A stretch of DNA of 64,000 bases from Calliphora vicina (GCF_958450345.1 NC_088780.1:39393667-39457666), one strand, 5' to 3'; counted from the first letter of the stretch, positions 34,261-45,202 are shown. A program made the numbers and translations. Notes: a model not told the origin generated them from the letters alone.

Positions 34261-37200
34261 CTGTATTAGACACAAATGAAAGAAAACAACAAGAATGACA
34301 AAAAAAATGTTAAATAAAGCTACCGAAACTTATTACAACCACTTAATGACTCTCGTGAAGAATTTTTAATTATATTCATAATAATAACACAGTGAAACAA
34401 AACTGAACAACAAAAAAATATCGATGGATTCTTATATAAGAATTACACTTGGCCGCATAAGTTTGCGTACAAGAACGAAAATTAAAAGTATACTCTAATT
34501 TTGGATATAAAAATAAACGCTACTCATTTGAAATTTTTTATATAAAACTGTTAAATATTTAAAAACACAACTGCATTGTAAAATGCATATTTAAGAATCA
34601 ACAAAACTTATAAGAATTCAATTCATAAAAAAATTCAATTCCGCACGTAGGCAAAAGCTTGCGTACATAAAAAAAAATTAAATATTACTGATTTTTATAA
34701 ATTAAACTGTATTTTAATAATTAGTTGGAAAACCCCGACAACCAAGAACATCAGGAAGGCGTTTTGTCATTGATGAAACCAGTTTTTCGGTGTATTTGGA
34801 ACTAATATTTCTCCATTCCTCAGTTAATACTGTTTGAAGAATTTCCTTTAATTTTATTACATGGTTTCGTATTTTTCACTCCCGCAAATCCCATAAATGT
34901 TCTATGGGATTTAGGTCTGGTGACTGCGGAGAAGTTTCCAATTGTTTTTGTTTTATTAAACAATTACCAAAGCCTTGTGTTGTGTGTAGTATGCTTTGGG
35001 TCATTGTCTTGCAGGAATATATAATCATCTTCAATGCCCAATTTGCTAACACTTTCGGTAAGATTTTTCATTAGAATGTCTAAATAGACCTTATGATCCA
35101 TTGTCGATGGAATAAATTCTAAATTTCCCACGTCTTCACTTGTCATGTACCCCCGTAACTGTTAGTATTAAATTTTTGGGACTAAGCACTGTAAAAGGCT
35201 TTCTCCAAACAAACTGACGGTTTTTTATTCCAATGATGCAGTACTTGCATTCATCCGTGAACAGAAAATTTTTCCAGAACTCTGGAGGCATATTTATGTG
35301 TTCTTTAGTGAAAGCAATTCGTTTTTGTCTATTAACTATCAAAACTGGCTTCTATAGTTGTCCTTTTTCAAAATTCTGAGCACAGTGACTTTGGACACAT
35401 GTTTATTAAATTGTGAATTTAAGTTTTCAGCCATTTTCGATACAATAAATTTGGGGTTTTCCTTCACAGAATGCATTATTACCCTGGACGACCAGAACGA
35501 GGCTTTGGGACAAAAATTCCAGTAATTTTAAAAATGTTTATCACTCTCTGGATGGAGGAGTGAGTACGTTTAACTACTTGATCGATTTCGCGCAAAGTTT
35601 TCCCTTGTTTCCGAAAATGTATAATAATATTACGTTCAGCTACATTAATTAATTTTCTGTTTGCCATTTCTTGAAATTATTCCAATTTGAAACAAACAAA
35701 TTTCAAAAATCACTTTTATGATGAGTTTGAAACAAAAACTGCAGTATTGTAGTATCACACAATAACAAAAACAGTTATAAATTACCTTTAAATTTTATGT
35801 ACGCATACTTTTGCATACACGAAAAGTTATTGTTTTTAAGCTGTCAATTATTACCAAACTTTGCAAATCCAAAAAGAAAATACCTATCGTAATTTTCAAA
35901 TGTTTATCTATACATAAAAAACAATTTCAAATGATTACCGTTGTTACTTACGACTAAAATAGCCTGTTAAAATATATAAAGTAGTTTGTACGCAAACTTA
36001 TGCGACCAAGTGTATGTTATATTGGAGTCCATAGAGTACGAAAATGCTTATAATTTTTATCAATCACTACGTTTTAGAGAACTAACGGTATTTTTAAATT
36101 CTAAATATCATAAATATGTTCTTTTGATACTAATTTTAAAATAATGCTTTCCTTCTTTAATTAAAAAAAAGTTTCGAAATGTTTGAAATAAATCTGGCAT
36201 TTCTAAACAGTTGGTCGGTATAAAATTTGACGTAAGCATAGTCAAGAAGTATTCGAGTTTACTTATTAAAATGGGCCCTACAAATTCTCCAGGGCTAGTT
36301 TTAGAAACTCAATGAAATTTTCAACGTTTTTTAAATCTGTCAATCTAAATAACAAAGTCTAAAAAAACTTGTCAAAGGGAATCCCTCAATTCCAAAAAAT
36401 TGCAGCGAAAATTGGTATTTTGTCCACATTTCCATCGGGCCTAGGAAAATACTTTGAGGATGAATAGGAAACACATCAAGGTTTCCAAAACTGCTTTCCA
36501 TTTTCTGATCCCAGCTTTGAAATTTTTATAAAAATAGGTAAATTTCCGAAGGTCGTAGAGCCGACATGTTGAAAAAATTTAACATGTTTTTAACAGAAAA
36601 ATTTTCTTCATAAAGATACCTTACAGAAAAACATAAAATTGTTGTATGTTCTTAAAGAAAGTTTTTTTTTATATAAAAAAGAGCTAAGTCACCTTTTCAG
36701 CAAAAATCTACTATTTTTTAAATTGAAAATCATTTATTTTTGGATTCATAATTGATATTGCTCTGAAATCTTTTGTATATTATTTAGTTGTCTAAATAAC
36801 AGAAAAAAATCAAGCCCATACGTTTCAAAAGAACGCCCTATATTTTTATAAAAATGGACCAAGTTATGGCCAAATTTTAAAATTTAAATTTTGAAATGCA
36901 TATAACTCGGAAAATTTAGATAATTGTCAATTATGGCTCGTGTTTAAAAATTTTACATGAATTTAGAAATGCCAGATTTATTTTGATTCTGTGCGAAAGA
37001 TGGTTTGTCGCCTTCAGATGTAGTGACACGGAAGACAAAGATCGCCCAGGCAGCAGGATTCTTCTAAAAGCAGGGAAATTGGGTACCATACGAATTGAAA
37101 CCGAGAGAACTTGAAAAACGATATTGCATGTCCGAAATGATGTTTGAATCCATTACGTTAACCCGAAGCATAAGAGATCGAACGTGAAGCACAGCCAAAC

Positions 37201-40200
37201 AACCAAATCAACACAAAAGCCAAATATCTATGGCGATAAGGCAATGCACTATATTTGGTGAGATCAAAAGGGTCCTATCTATTATGAGCTGCTGAAATCT
37301 GTCCAGAGTCTGGACTCCAGACCATCAGAGAGCATTTGCCGAAAAACGCCCAGAAAATACGGCCAGACATGAAACTATAATATTGCATCATGACAATGCT
37401 TTCCCACATTATGCAATTCATGTTAAAAACTTTTTAGAATGAAGTGGTTGGAAAGACTTGCCTTCCACCTTATAGTCCAGACCGTGTCCATCCAAATACT
37501 ATTTTTTTCGATCGATGCAGAACGCTCTCTCTGAGATACGCTTCACTTTTTAATTGAGTATCCGATATTGGTTTTATTCATTCTTGGCCTCTAAAGATGA
37601 ACAGTTCTTTTAGCTCGGAAACTATATGTTGCAAAAATATGGGAAAATGTCATAGCTAACAATAGCAAATACTTTGAAACTTCAACTTATCAACAATGTT
37701 GATAACACGCTGTTATTAACATTGTTTATAAGTATAATATATTAACTATAATGTTGCTAACATTAACATTAAAGCTGCTAAAAGCTCTAGTAATAGAATA
37801 TTCTAGTTTTGTCCGTTAGATAATTCATGAAACTACTAGAAGATGGCACTGTAGCAGCGAGTTGCAGAGCAGTTAGTGTATTGTAGACGGTGGTAGACTC
37901 AACATCAACCAGTGTGTATATTAAAAGAGACTGACTATTTAAATTGATGTGTTAATTTAAAAAATAAAGATTTGTTACAATTTTTAAACTACTGATTGCA
38001 TTTATTTGCAACTAAAGTAATACGGTTTATTTAAAGGTAATAAACCACAGTTTTTAAAAGATAAAAACGTAACAATATCTTCAAAATTGCGACTTAAACT
38101 TTGCGCATAAGTTCACATGGACAGCCAGCCAGAAGGACGGACGGACGGACGGACAGAAAGTGATCATTTGTCTATGTGTACTAAACCACCGTTTTTAAAA
38201 GGTAAAAACGTAACAATATCTTCAAAATTGCGACCTAAACTTTGCACACAAGTTCACATGGACAGCCAGCTAGCCAGTCAAAAGGACGGATGGACAGAAA
38301 GTGATTGTCTATCGGTATACTTTAAGATGGGTGTTATACAATATTATGGACGTTACAAACATCAGCATAAACGCATAATAAACTCTCCAATATGTTGGTG
38401 TAGGGTATACAAATACTAAACGAAGTGATCGAGAAAAACTATAAGTATTTCAGAATCCAATAAAACTGAATTGCTATAAGAGAATTCCTGCATATTTTTG
38501 GTGTAGCATAGTGTAATTATGGTTGTGTTTTTTTGATATTTATGAGTATAATGTTGTTAATGTTATTGCTAATACTTACCGTACAGGCATCTTTACCCGC
38601 CTCCCCGCCGGCACATATAAAACTGGTGTTACTCAATACAAAGGTGGCACCCAAACGTGTATTACGCAAGGCAGCCTGACAATTAGCGTTGGGTATAAGA
38701 GGCACATCCACTTCACGTTGTATGGCCTGATAGGCTCCAGTGGGACCAAAATCATTTTTACCCCAACCAGCCACATAGCAGCGCTGACCCACAAACGATA
38801 CACTGGGCAAACAAATTGTACCAATAGTCGACTTAGATGTAAGCGACACTGGGGTGGCCAATTTTAGAATGGCCACATCATTTTGCAAATTATCTTTGTT
38901 GAAATTGGGATGTATGTAGATATTGGAGACTACAACATCTTGTGCTGGTATGGGTTCAGCTGTGTTCGCGGCATCCCATTCACCTAGACGCACTTTGAAG
39001 GAGGTCATGCTGGCAATAAAATACTTAAATTAGTTATTTATGTTAAGCAGAGAAATATTGTTACTTACGCAACATTGTAGACCTTATGAGCAGCGGTCAA
39101 AATATGTTGAGGCGTTATTAGTGCCCCAGAACCCAGATATACTTCAGTAGTCGTTAGCAAAGCTGCTTGCCAGGGATATTCACCAAATTCAGCTTGACCA
39201 GCTCCTGCTGGTATGCTGCCAGGTGGAGGTGGATAATGACGTCCACACTGATAAGGACCAGCCTGGCAGCATACACTTAGAGAATAGCTACAGGTGAATG
39301 GTGCCGGTGTGGTAACAACAACAGGCTACAAAATTTTAAGAAAATTCATAGTAAATTATTGATATCGATGGTTTAATGGGGAGTTATGTCGATTTATTCA
39401 AAATTAAGTTGTTTAAATGTTTGGATGGATTTATATTAAATACATTTTACCTTCTTGTGGTTACAAACTAGGTTTGATATTCACTCCCATTTTATTAACA
39501 AGTACTTACATTATTTACTATGCGTATATCAATCTGCCCACTACCATCGGTGGGTGGTGGTGGCAAAGGATTTGGACAAGAACCAGCTGGTACACATATA
39601 CAATGAGAGGGCGTGTTCACAATATTGGGCGTAAGAGTTCCAGTTATTAGTTGACGTGTTAGAACTAAAGGAAATTAAATGAATATCAATTGTTATTAAA
39701 AGTCAATTTTGTTAGGTAAATTCTACATTTCATATAATTTTTCATTATGAATCAGATGTCACCACTTATAATAGCTTTCATGAGATGTAAGGATATATTC
39801 CACCAAAGAGCATGGAAAAAATACAAGTTTTTGATCATGGATTTTAAAGTATTTGGTAAACACATACCCTTTCCAGTTTTATTCTTTTAAATTGTGAAAT
39901 ATTCACAATGTTTGTAAAAATAAAGAAAATTTTAATGTTTGTAAAAAAATGTGCTGTAAATTTAATTACTCGTATTTTATGAATCTAATGTCGGATTTTA
40001 TTGATTACATTTACAAATACTTATCAAATACATCTGCAAATATGTGACCAAAGGCAGTGATATGGCAGTGATTGGAGTTAGTGCGGAAAATTTCAACGAT
40101 GAAGTCACTCAATTTGAAATGGACTGTTATGTTAGCAGTAAAGAAGCCATTTGGCTCATATCCAACTGTTGTTCAATTAGCCGTACATCTGGAAAATTAT

Positions 40201-43200
40201 CAAAGAGTGTACTTTACTGGGGATAATGTATTACAAAGAGTTGATCGACCGCCATCTACAACATTGACCAGATTTTATGAAATGTGCCGGAATCAATCTT
40301 CAAAAAAATTTCAACGCCGCACAGAGGGTTGAAATGTATTTCGAGAGCTTATATTTTTTGTTAAATCTGTTAAAAGTAGAAATATTAAAATGGAACCATC
40401 AACTTCAGGTATTTGAGAACATAAATAAATAATTTTTGTTTAGATAAATGTTTTGCAAATATTTTTTAAGATTTTTTTTAAAGTTCTCCATTATTGTGGT
40501 TTTTTCGATATATAGATTGAGTTTAAAAAAAATCAGGGCGAGATCTGGTAAATTCCATTAAATGCTCTTAAAATATGAACTTTCAGCTTCTATATACAGA
40601 AAAAAAATCGTGCGGGTTTATTGAGGTTTTTTACTTATTTAAGTTATAGTGAAAGAACTCCTCTTGCTAAAAAACATATTCTGATACAAAATAGGTTAAA
40701 ACATTTGTTTCTTACATGTTTTTTTAAGTTGTGTTTTTATGTATTTATGATTGTTCATTACAAAAATTTATAATATTGTCTTTTGTGGCTTTTTTTTAAA
40801 AAAATTTGTACATTTATAAAATTTTGTGAAAAACAAAAATTAGATTTTAAATTAAATTTATGCTAATGTAAATACATATAATAAATTTATGTTTTGAATT
40901 TTTTAATAGCATATTAAGTATGCTTTTATTTCCAATTTAATTCATTATCGCTTTCCATTCCAAAGTTACAGCATAAATTGTGAACTAAGGTCTTTTTTTT
41001 CCAAAAAAACAATAATGCGCTTAACGGGTCAAAATTTTTTTTTTTAATTTTTTTTATTTTAAATGCTGTGTTTTTATGTATTTATGATTATTCATTACGA
41101 AAAATTATAATATTGTCTTTTGTGACTTTTATAAAAAAATTTGTACATTTATAAAATTTTGTGTAAAACAAAAATTGGATTTTAAATTAAATTTATACTA
41201 ATATAAATACATATAATAAATTTATAATTTTATTTTTTTAGTAGCACATGAAGTATGCTTTAATTTCCAATTTTATTCATTAATTTATGGCTTTCCATTC
41301 CAAAGTTATAGCATAAATTGTCAGCTAAGGTCTTTTTTTCCAAAAAACAATAATGCATTTAACGGGTTAAAAAATTTTTTTTTTTCTAAAGTGCTGTGTT
41401 TTTATGGATTTATGATTATTCAGTACTAAAAAATTATAATATTCTCTTTTATGATTTTTTTGAAAAAATTTGTAAATTTATACAATTTTGTGTAAAACAA
41501 AAATTGGATTTTAAATTAAATTTATACTAATATAAATACATACAATAAATTTATATTTTGAATTTTTTAATAGCACATTAAGTATGCTTTTTCAATTTTA
41601 TTCAATAATTTATCGCTTTCCATTCCAAAGTTACAGCATAAATTGTGAAAAAAGGTCTTTTTTTCCAAAAAACAATAATGCGCTTAAAGGGTTAAATTTT
41701 TTTTTAACCTTTTTTTTCTAAAATGCTAATGTTTTTTGCTGATCGTTTTTTGCTACTATGTTCATTTTTCGCCGTGGTGTAGAATAAATGTCAAACTTTG
41801 TTTTCGTTTATGTTTTAAAACCAATAATAATACTACACGAAATTAGTTTTATTTTTAAAAACATCAAATTAAATTACAAACAGATTAAAATTTATAAACA
41901 TATTGGCCCATAATCATAGTCAAACACTAAAGTCGGTTCTTTTTAAAAACAACTTTAAAATAAAAACCTGCTTTTTATTAATTTGCTACCATAGTCAAAA
42001 TTAAAGTATGTTTTAAATTGAACCGACTTTAACTGGGTGCCACCGCAAATGTAGAAAATGTTTTCATACAATATACAACAAAAAACCAACAAGTGGCAAC
42101 ACTGAACAGCTGACATACAAAATTAAAAAAATCCAAAAAACGTAAACAATAAAAGTAACCGGGACATCTAAAGAAAGAAAGTTGTTTGTTGTGGAAAAGT
42201 GGAAAAGATAAGATTAATATCATAATTACGATATTTTGGTACTAATTTTATTGATAACTGTTCAATAATTGCAAAATCTCTACCAATATTTTGTAACATA
42301 AAAACATTTTTTACTTTGTGACGAACTTTTTTACTCGGCGAAGAACAGCTGATGCTGTTGTTAAACGAGTTAAAAACAACTCCAGCTAGTTTTATATTTA
42401 GAGTCGACTTCAGCGTCAGAAGTATACTTTAACTTGTCTATGATAGACCTAAAGTCCACTCTTAAGTAAAGTCGAGTTTAATTCTCTTAAAATGTACTTT
42501 ATTTTTGACTATGATTATGGGCCATTTTGTTTAACAAAAAGTCGCTTTGATTTATTTGTCAGCTGTTTTTGGCATTTTTCCCTGACAGCCAATTCGCCTT
42601 CAAGTGCAGGCACAATGTCAAACTACATATAAAAAAATATAACCAATTCGCTCGGTATTCTGAATTCGCCGATGACACTACCTTATAAAATTAATATACC
42701 TTGGTACAAATTATCACTGGAAGTTACTGGATTCCGTTCAAGGCGAATTTATATACGAGGTGGTGTCGGTGGCGAATTCAGGCAAATACGAGCGAATTCA
42801 TGCATTTTTTATATATGGAGTTTGACATTCGAAACAATGAGAGAATGGTTTTGAATGTCATACTCCATATATAAAAAATTAATGAATTCGCTCGTATTTC
42901 CTGAATTCGCCACCGACACCACCTTGTATATAAATTCGCCTTAAATGCACCTTGGTTTCTATTTGCGCTTGCTTAGCGAACGTTTCAAGATTTTCGCACT
43001 ATAAATGGTTAATTGACTTATAGAGAAGCGTGTCAACGATTGCGATTATTAGATGCTGTTCTTTCGTCAAATACGAACATTGTTTTCCATAATTATCTTA
43101 ACATGCTTCCCATCCAAACCGACTGCTTTGTTAACCAAATACAAAGATGTCATGATGGATGTCATGATATGTGTAAGTTTTTTGAATTCAGAACTCAGAC

Positions 43201-44992
43201 GAAGAAATTGGACCGTTTTAAAAATTTAACATACCCGAGGTGTCCTAATTTGGGGAACAATAGCCGCACCCCTGGTGGGCCCATGCAGTCAAAATTCAAA
43301 ACTTAAACTCGACCACACTTCTTCTTTGCGCATGTCAAATTTCATTCCAATCGGACTAAGGGTTTAGAAGTTACAGATTTATTTCGCTTTTTTTTGTTCT
43401 CATACCACTGTGCGCTCCCTGTGGAGCTGTAAAAGCTTTTTTGATCGCTATGATTTTGGCAACGTTACGCTATCAGAATTATATTGCACTTGTACTTGCT
43501 ACATCAGGAATTGCAGCAATGTTGTTGGAAGACGGTCGAACTGCTCATTCAGCTCTCAAGTTGCCATTGAATAAGCAAATCAATGAAATTCCAACATACA
43601 CCAGTGCGATGGCCAAAGTTTTACAGCAAAGCAAACTGATCGTTTGGAATGAGTGTTCAATGGCGCATAAAAAGTCTTTGGAGGCATTAGACAAAACGGT
43701 GCAATATTTACGAAACGATCAAAGCCGGTTTGGTGGTGCGATGATTCTGCCAGCCGAAGAACTTAATCCATGTTTGAAGTCGTCCGTTTTGTGGAAACTC
43801 AAATTGACTGTGAACATGCGTATCGTCTTGCAGAACGATCAATCTGGAGAAGTATTTTCTAAATAATTGCTGGACATTAGCAACTTCAAAATTCCGGTTG
43901 ACATTCGACCGGCTGCATTAAAATTTCCCGTCGCTTTTTGCCAGTTTATCAAAAATCAAAATCCCTACTCATCCGAAAGGTTTTTCAAACATTGCACAAA
44001 GTTACAAAAAATCATGATTGGTTGAGTGAACGCGCTGTGCTATATTGGCTGCGAAAGACATTGATGTCGACGAATTGAATTTTGAGATTCAAAGTGAAAT
44101 TGCAGTCGAATTAATGACGTACAAATCGCTGGAATTACCCGGATTACCGCCTCACAATCTCCAACTGAAAGTCGAATCGGTAATCATAATGTTATAAAAG
44201 GGAAAAAACTCTCGGTGAATTTTTTCATAATTGAGCAGATAGTGTGCCATTATTTTTAATTTAACTCACAGATAATTTATATAAATGATAAATACATACA
44301 TAGATATAAAGCAAAGGTTAAACATTTAAATAAAAATTTGATTTTCAGCTAGTATGTCTATCCCCCCGCATATAAATATGTACAATTACAGATAGGTACT
44401 TGCATGTTTGATAATGATTATTCAGCATTTGTTAATGTTCAGATATGACAATTTATGCGAGTTTATAATTCAGTATGTTCAACAAAATATATACTATATC
44501 ACATTACAAACACGCAATTTGAAATATTTCTTAGGAAAAATATTTTACAATGATTTTAAAGGCAGAATATGTTAATACTCCTACTACGTGACCAATTTGT
44601 TTTCGATGGAAAATTATCACACATGTCTACAATTCAAGGATATTTGTATTATGCGGGGGTTTTACGCACAAAATTATTACGTTTAAAACGTTTGTTACAC
44701 AATAAACGATAAACATTTTTTGTGTATCACAAACATTTATTTCACCAATTTTTACACCATTTAAATGTGAATACATTACAGTGGTTAGAGTCGTGTACCT
44801 ACCTGTTGCATCACTCGAAACTGCTGGAGATGGCTGCTGAGTATTGTCACTTGTAGCAAATGTAAATTGTTTCGATGGGGTGTTTTTTATAAATGTTAAT
44901 CCTTGTATGCTGGCCAAACGGCAACAGGACAACAGCACTACCAACCACCTTAAAAGGTAACAGTTTTTTATGGATTTCAAATGTAAATCCAT
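34102..44992 (-). CDS. Secreted clip-domain serine protease homologue, catalytically dead (5 exons, 396 aa)
   Basis: Exons on the minus strand are 44803-44992, 39510-39664, 39069-39325, 38580-39009 and 34102-34260. Every junction is GT-AG and the phases join into 397 codons including the stop. Residues 1-30 form a signal peptide. Cys85, 87, 93, 127, 134 and 135 make a six-cysteine clip domain. The protease domain begins at 'AEFGEYPWQAALL' instead of a cleavable IVGG start. His195 (TAAH) and Asp245 (NDVAIL) of the triad are present, but the GDSGGP box reads GDGGSP, so Gly347 replaces the nucleophile. Such inactive homologues (masquerade-like, prophenoloxidase-activating-factor type) act in the haemolymph as cofactors of clip proteases in melanisation or in matrix adhesion; which role applies here is inference. 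Introns of 5.1 and 4.3 kb are filled with transposon debris. The closest Drosophila orthologue cannot be named from sequence alone. Confidence 0.9.
34446..36012 (-). mobile_element. Tc1-family transposon, full length with terminal repeats, dead transposase
   Basis: Inverted ends CACTTGGCCGCATAAGTTTG and the complement of CAAACTTATGCGACCAAGTG are flanked by TA (34444-34445, 36013-36014). The minus strand encodes a Tc1-type transposase in pieces: 'ANRKLINVAERNIIIHFRKQ' and 'VVKRTHSSIQRVI' (paired HTH), an 'FWKNFLFTDECKY' motif with the first Asp, 'IFLQDNDPKHT' with the second Asp, and 'SPDLNPIEHLW' with the Glu of the DD34E triad. Frameshifts near 35140-35350, 34970 and 35480 disable it. It lies in the last intron of the protease homologue in the same orientation as that gene. 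Confidence 0.85.
36310..36890 (+). repeat. Dispersed repeat family F, copy 2
   Basis: Direct counterpart of 29490-30135 with the same block order. It is shorter by several internal deletions and lies within the last intron of the protease homologue. Confidence 0.55.
36990..37683 (+). pseudogene. mariner transposase pseudogene
   Basis: Scattered frames retain 'KDRPGSRILL', 'VKHSQTTKSTQKPNI', 'CIWWDQKGPIYYELLKS'-like residues, 'RKTPRKYGQT' and 'LHHDNAFPHYAIHVKNF' (HDNARPH box with the second Asp), then 'RSMQNALSEIRFTF' and a C-terminal 'WENVIANNSKYFE'. Deletions and stops are throughout. Some degenerate residues are read with tolerance for frameshifts. It directly adjoins the LTR fragment at 37700. 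Confidence 0.65.
37700..38074 (+). repeat. Solo-LTR family copy, 5'-truncated
   Basis: It aligns with the 4539-4950 LTR from 'ACATTGTTTATAAGTAT' through 'GCTGCTAAAAGCTCTAG', 'AATATTCTAGTTTTG', 'ACTACTAGAAGATGGC' and the AATAAAGATTTGTTACAA signal to the terminal 'AAAAACGTAACA'. The TGTTACG start was not found. Confidence 0.65.
38037..38310 (+). repeat. Tandem duplication of about 130 bp spanning an LTR end
   Basis: The unit 'TAAACCAC...TTTTTAAAAG', 'AAAAACGTAACAATATCTTC', 'AAAATTGCGAC' and 'AGTTCACATGGACAGCCAGC' occurs at 38037-38167 and again at 38168-38310. The first unit also holds a CGGACGGACGGACGGAC microsatellite. This records a duplication after the LTR had inserted. Confidence 0.7.
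38580..39009 (-). CDS. Protease homologue exon 4 (catalytic Asp region)
   Basis: Residues 202-344 follow one split codon. The exon carries 'VRLGEWDAANT', 'NFNKDNLQNDVAILKL' (Asp245), 'ICLPSVSFVGQRCYVAGWG' and 'FICAGGEAGKDACT'. It ends in an ACG|GTAAGT donor. The clip-SPH signature 'NxNDVAILxL' and 'C.VAGWGK' are clear. Confidence 0.92.
39069..39325 (-). CDS. Protease homologue exon 3 (end of clip domain, catalytic His)
   Basis: Residues 116-200 plus two bases. It contains the last three clip cysteines (C127, C134, C135), a CGRHYPPPPG linker whose Cys142 probably bonds to the protease domain, 'AEFGEYPWQAALL' and 'ALITPQHILTAAHKVYNV' with the catalytic-position His195. Confidence 0.92.
39510..39664 (-). 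CDS. Protease homologue exon 2 (start of clip domain)
   Basis: Residues 64-115. The acceptor is TTTCCTTTAG and the donor GTAAGT. 'PSHCICVPAGSCPNPLPPPP' followed by 'DGSGQIDIRIVNN' matches the group-3 clip pattern in which a CVP..xC segment precedes an 'G.IDIRI' strand. Confidence 0.9.
40025..40332 (+). pseudogene. Helitron Rep/helicase gene remnant, segment 1
   Basis: Two overlapping frames give 'NFNDEVTQFEMDCYVSSKEA' and then 'PTVVQLAVHLENYQRVYFTG' with 'RPPSTTLTRFYEMCRNQ', followed by 'KKFQRRTEG'. This order matches the region between the Rep and helicase domains of insect Helitron proteins (YVSSxEAxWRIF..., HLExGQRVYF, PPSTTLTxFF). A frameshift and short deletions break it. It lies antisense inside the first intron of the protease homologue. 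The missing C-terminal parts are found downstream at 43010 and 43423. Confidence 0.7.
40732..41722 (+). repeat. Three tandem copies of a ~330-bp AT-rich unit
   Basis: Units start at about 40732, 41067 and 41394, each with 'GTGTTTTTATG', 'AAAATTTATAATATTGTCTT'-type, 'TTTTAAATTAAATTTAT', 'GCTTTCCATTCCAAAGTTA' and 'AAAAAACAATAATGC' followed by a GGGT(T/C)AAA block. Copies are about 90% alike by eye, with indels in the poly-T runs. No ORF. The array separates two parts of the Helitron gene. Confidence 0.75.
41905..42523. mobile_element. TIR element (619 bp) with 3-bp ATT duplication
   Basis: Left end GGCCCATAATCATAGTCAAA; right end is its complement (GACTATGATTATGGGCC). ATT flanks both ends (41902-41904, 42524-42526). 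Further inside, inverted TTTAAAGT/ACTTTAA motifs and a CAGCTGATGCTGTTGTTAAA block occur. No ORF. A 3-bp duplication is a property of the PIF/Harbinger superfamily (usually TWA), so assignment there is tentative. Confidence 0.6.
42600..42942. mobile_element. Palindromic MITE (42740-42942) plus a third copy of its arm
   Basis: The arms 42740-42838 and 42845-42942 are near-perfect inverted copies beginning AAGGCGAATTTATATAC and carrying 'GGTGGTGTCGGTGGCGAATT' and 'TTTTATATATGGAGT'. A diverged additional arm lies at about 42595-42700 ('ATTCGCTCGGTATTCTGAAT', 'CGCCGATGACACTACCTT'). Repeated GAATTCG motifs are notable. Non-coding. Confidence 0.65.
43010..43171 (+). pseudogene. Helitron gene remnant, segment 2
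   Basis: The frame at 43013 reads 'TYREACQRLRLLDAVL', corresponding to the TY(R/K)EACQRLGLLxDD motif in the Helitron linker, followed by a degenerate version of the 'NYLNMLPIQTDCFVNQIQ' region (original: I-TCFPSNP-DLW-KYK). It continues segment 1 in the correct order. A repeat E copy interrupts it at about 43172. Confidence 0.65.
43172..43412 (-). repeat. Repeat family E piece (reverse orientation)
   Basis: On the minus strand it begins 'AAGCGAAATAAATCTGTAAC' and follows the start of the family E copies, including 'CCAGGGGTGCGGCTATTG' and 'TTAGGACACCTCGGGTATG'. It sits between Helitron segments 2 and 3. Confidence 0.6.
43423..44200 (+). pseudogene. Helitron helicase remnant, segment 3 (Pif1-like)
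   Basis: The 43441 frame carries 'ILATLRYQNYIALVLATSG', 'GRTAHSALKLPLN', 'KLIVWNECSMAHKKSLEALD' (degenerate Walker B DE to NE) and 'RNDQSRFGGAMILPAEELNP', then 'LKLTVNMRIVLQNDQSGEVF'. Later frames retain 'NPYSSER', 'HDWLSERAVL' and 'SLELPGLPPHNLQLKVESV'. These are signature helicase blocks of insect Helitrons. The Walker A motif (GGTGKT) is degraded to CGAVKA, the GDFRQTLPV block is deleted, and stops occur at 43864 and later. Confidence 0.85.
44803..44992 (-). CDS. Protease homologue exon 1 (start and signal peptide)
   Basis: The ATG at 44992 opens a 63-codon exon ending in an ACAG|GTAGGT donor. Residues 12-24 (LLRWLVVLLSCCR) are the hydrophobic core of a signal peptide, with cleavage likely after about residue 30. 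The rest is a Ser/Thr-rich spacer. Residue sequence and phase join exon 2 without a stop. Confidence 0.8.
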
Positions 44993-45202
44993 GTTAAAGA
45001 GCTCACAATAAAATAAATATAAACGTTTATATTCGAAAATAATCTCTGTTTCGTTATAATAAAAATAAATGTAGTTTTGTATGTTTGTATGTTTGTATAT
45101 AATATGGCTTTATCCTTGCTGAATTTTGTGTTGAAATATTTTATTTTATTTTTTTTTAAATTAAATTTGAAAACACGTTTACTGTTTAGTTGACCCGAAA
45201 TC

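Noticed and set aside
38140..38156. GACG tandem repeat as CRISPR-like array
   Set aside because: It is a short microsatellite without spacers, and the window is eukaryotic.
38523..38867. Plus-strand open frame of 114 aa
   Set aside because: It is the antisense shadow of protease-homologue exon 4, whose splice sites and domain motifs are on the minus strand.
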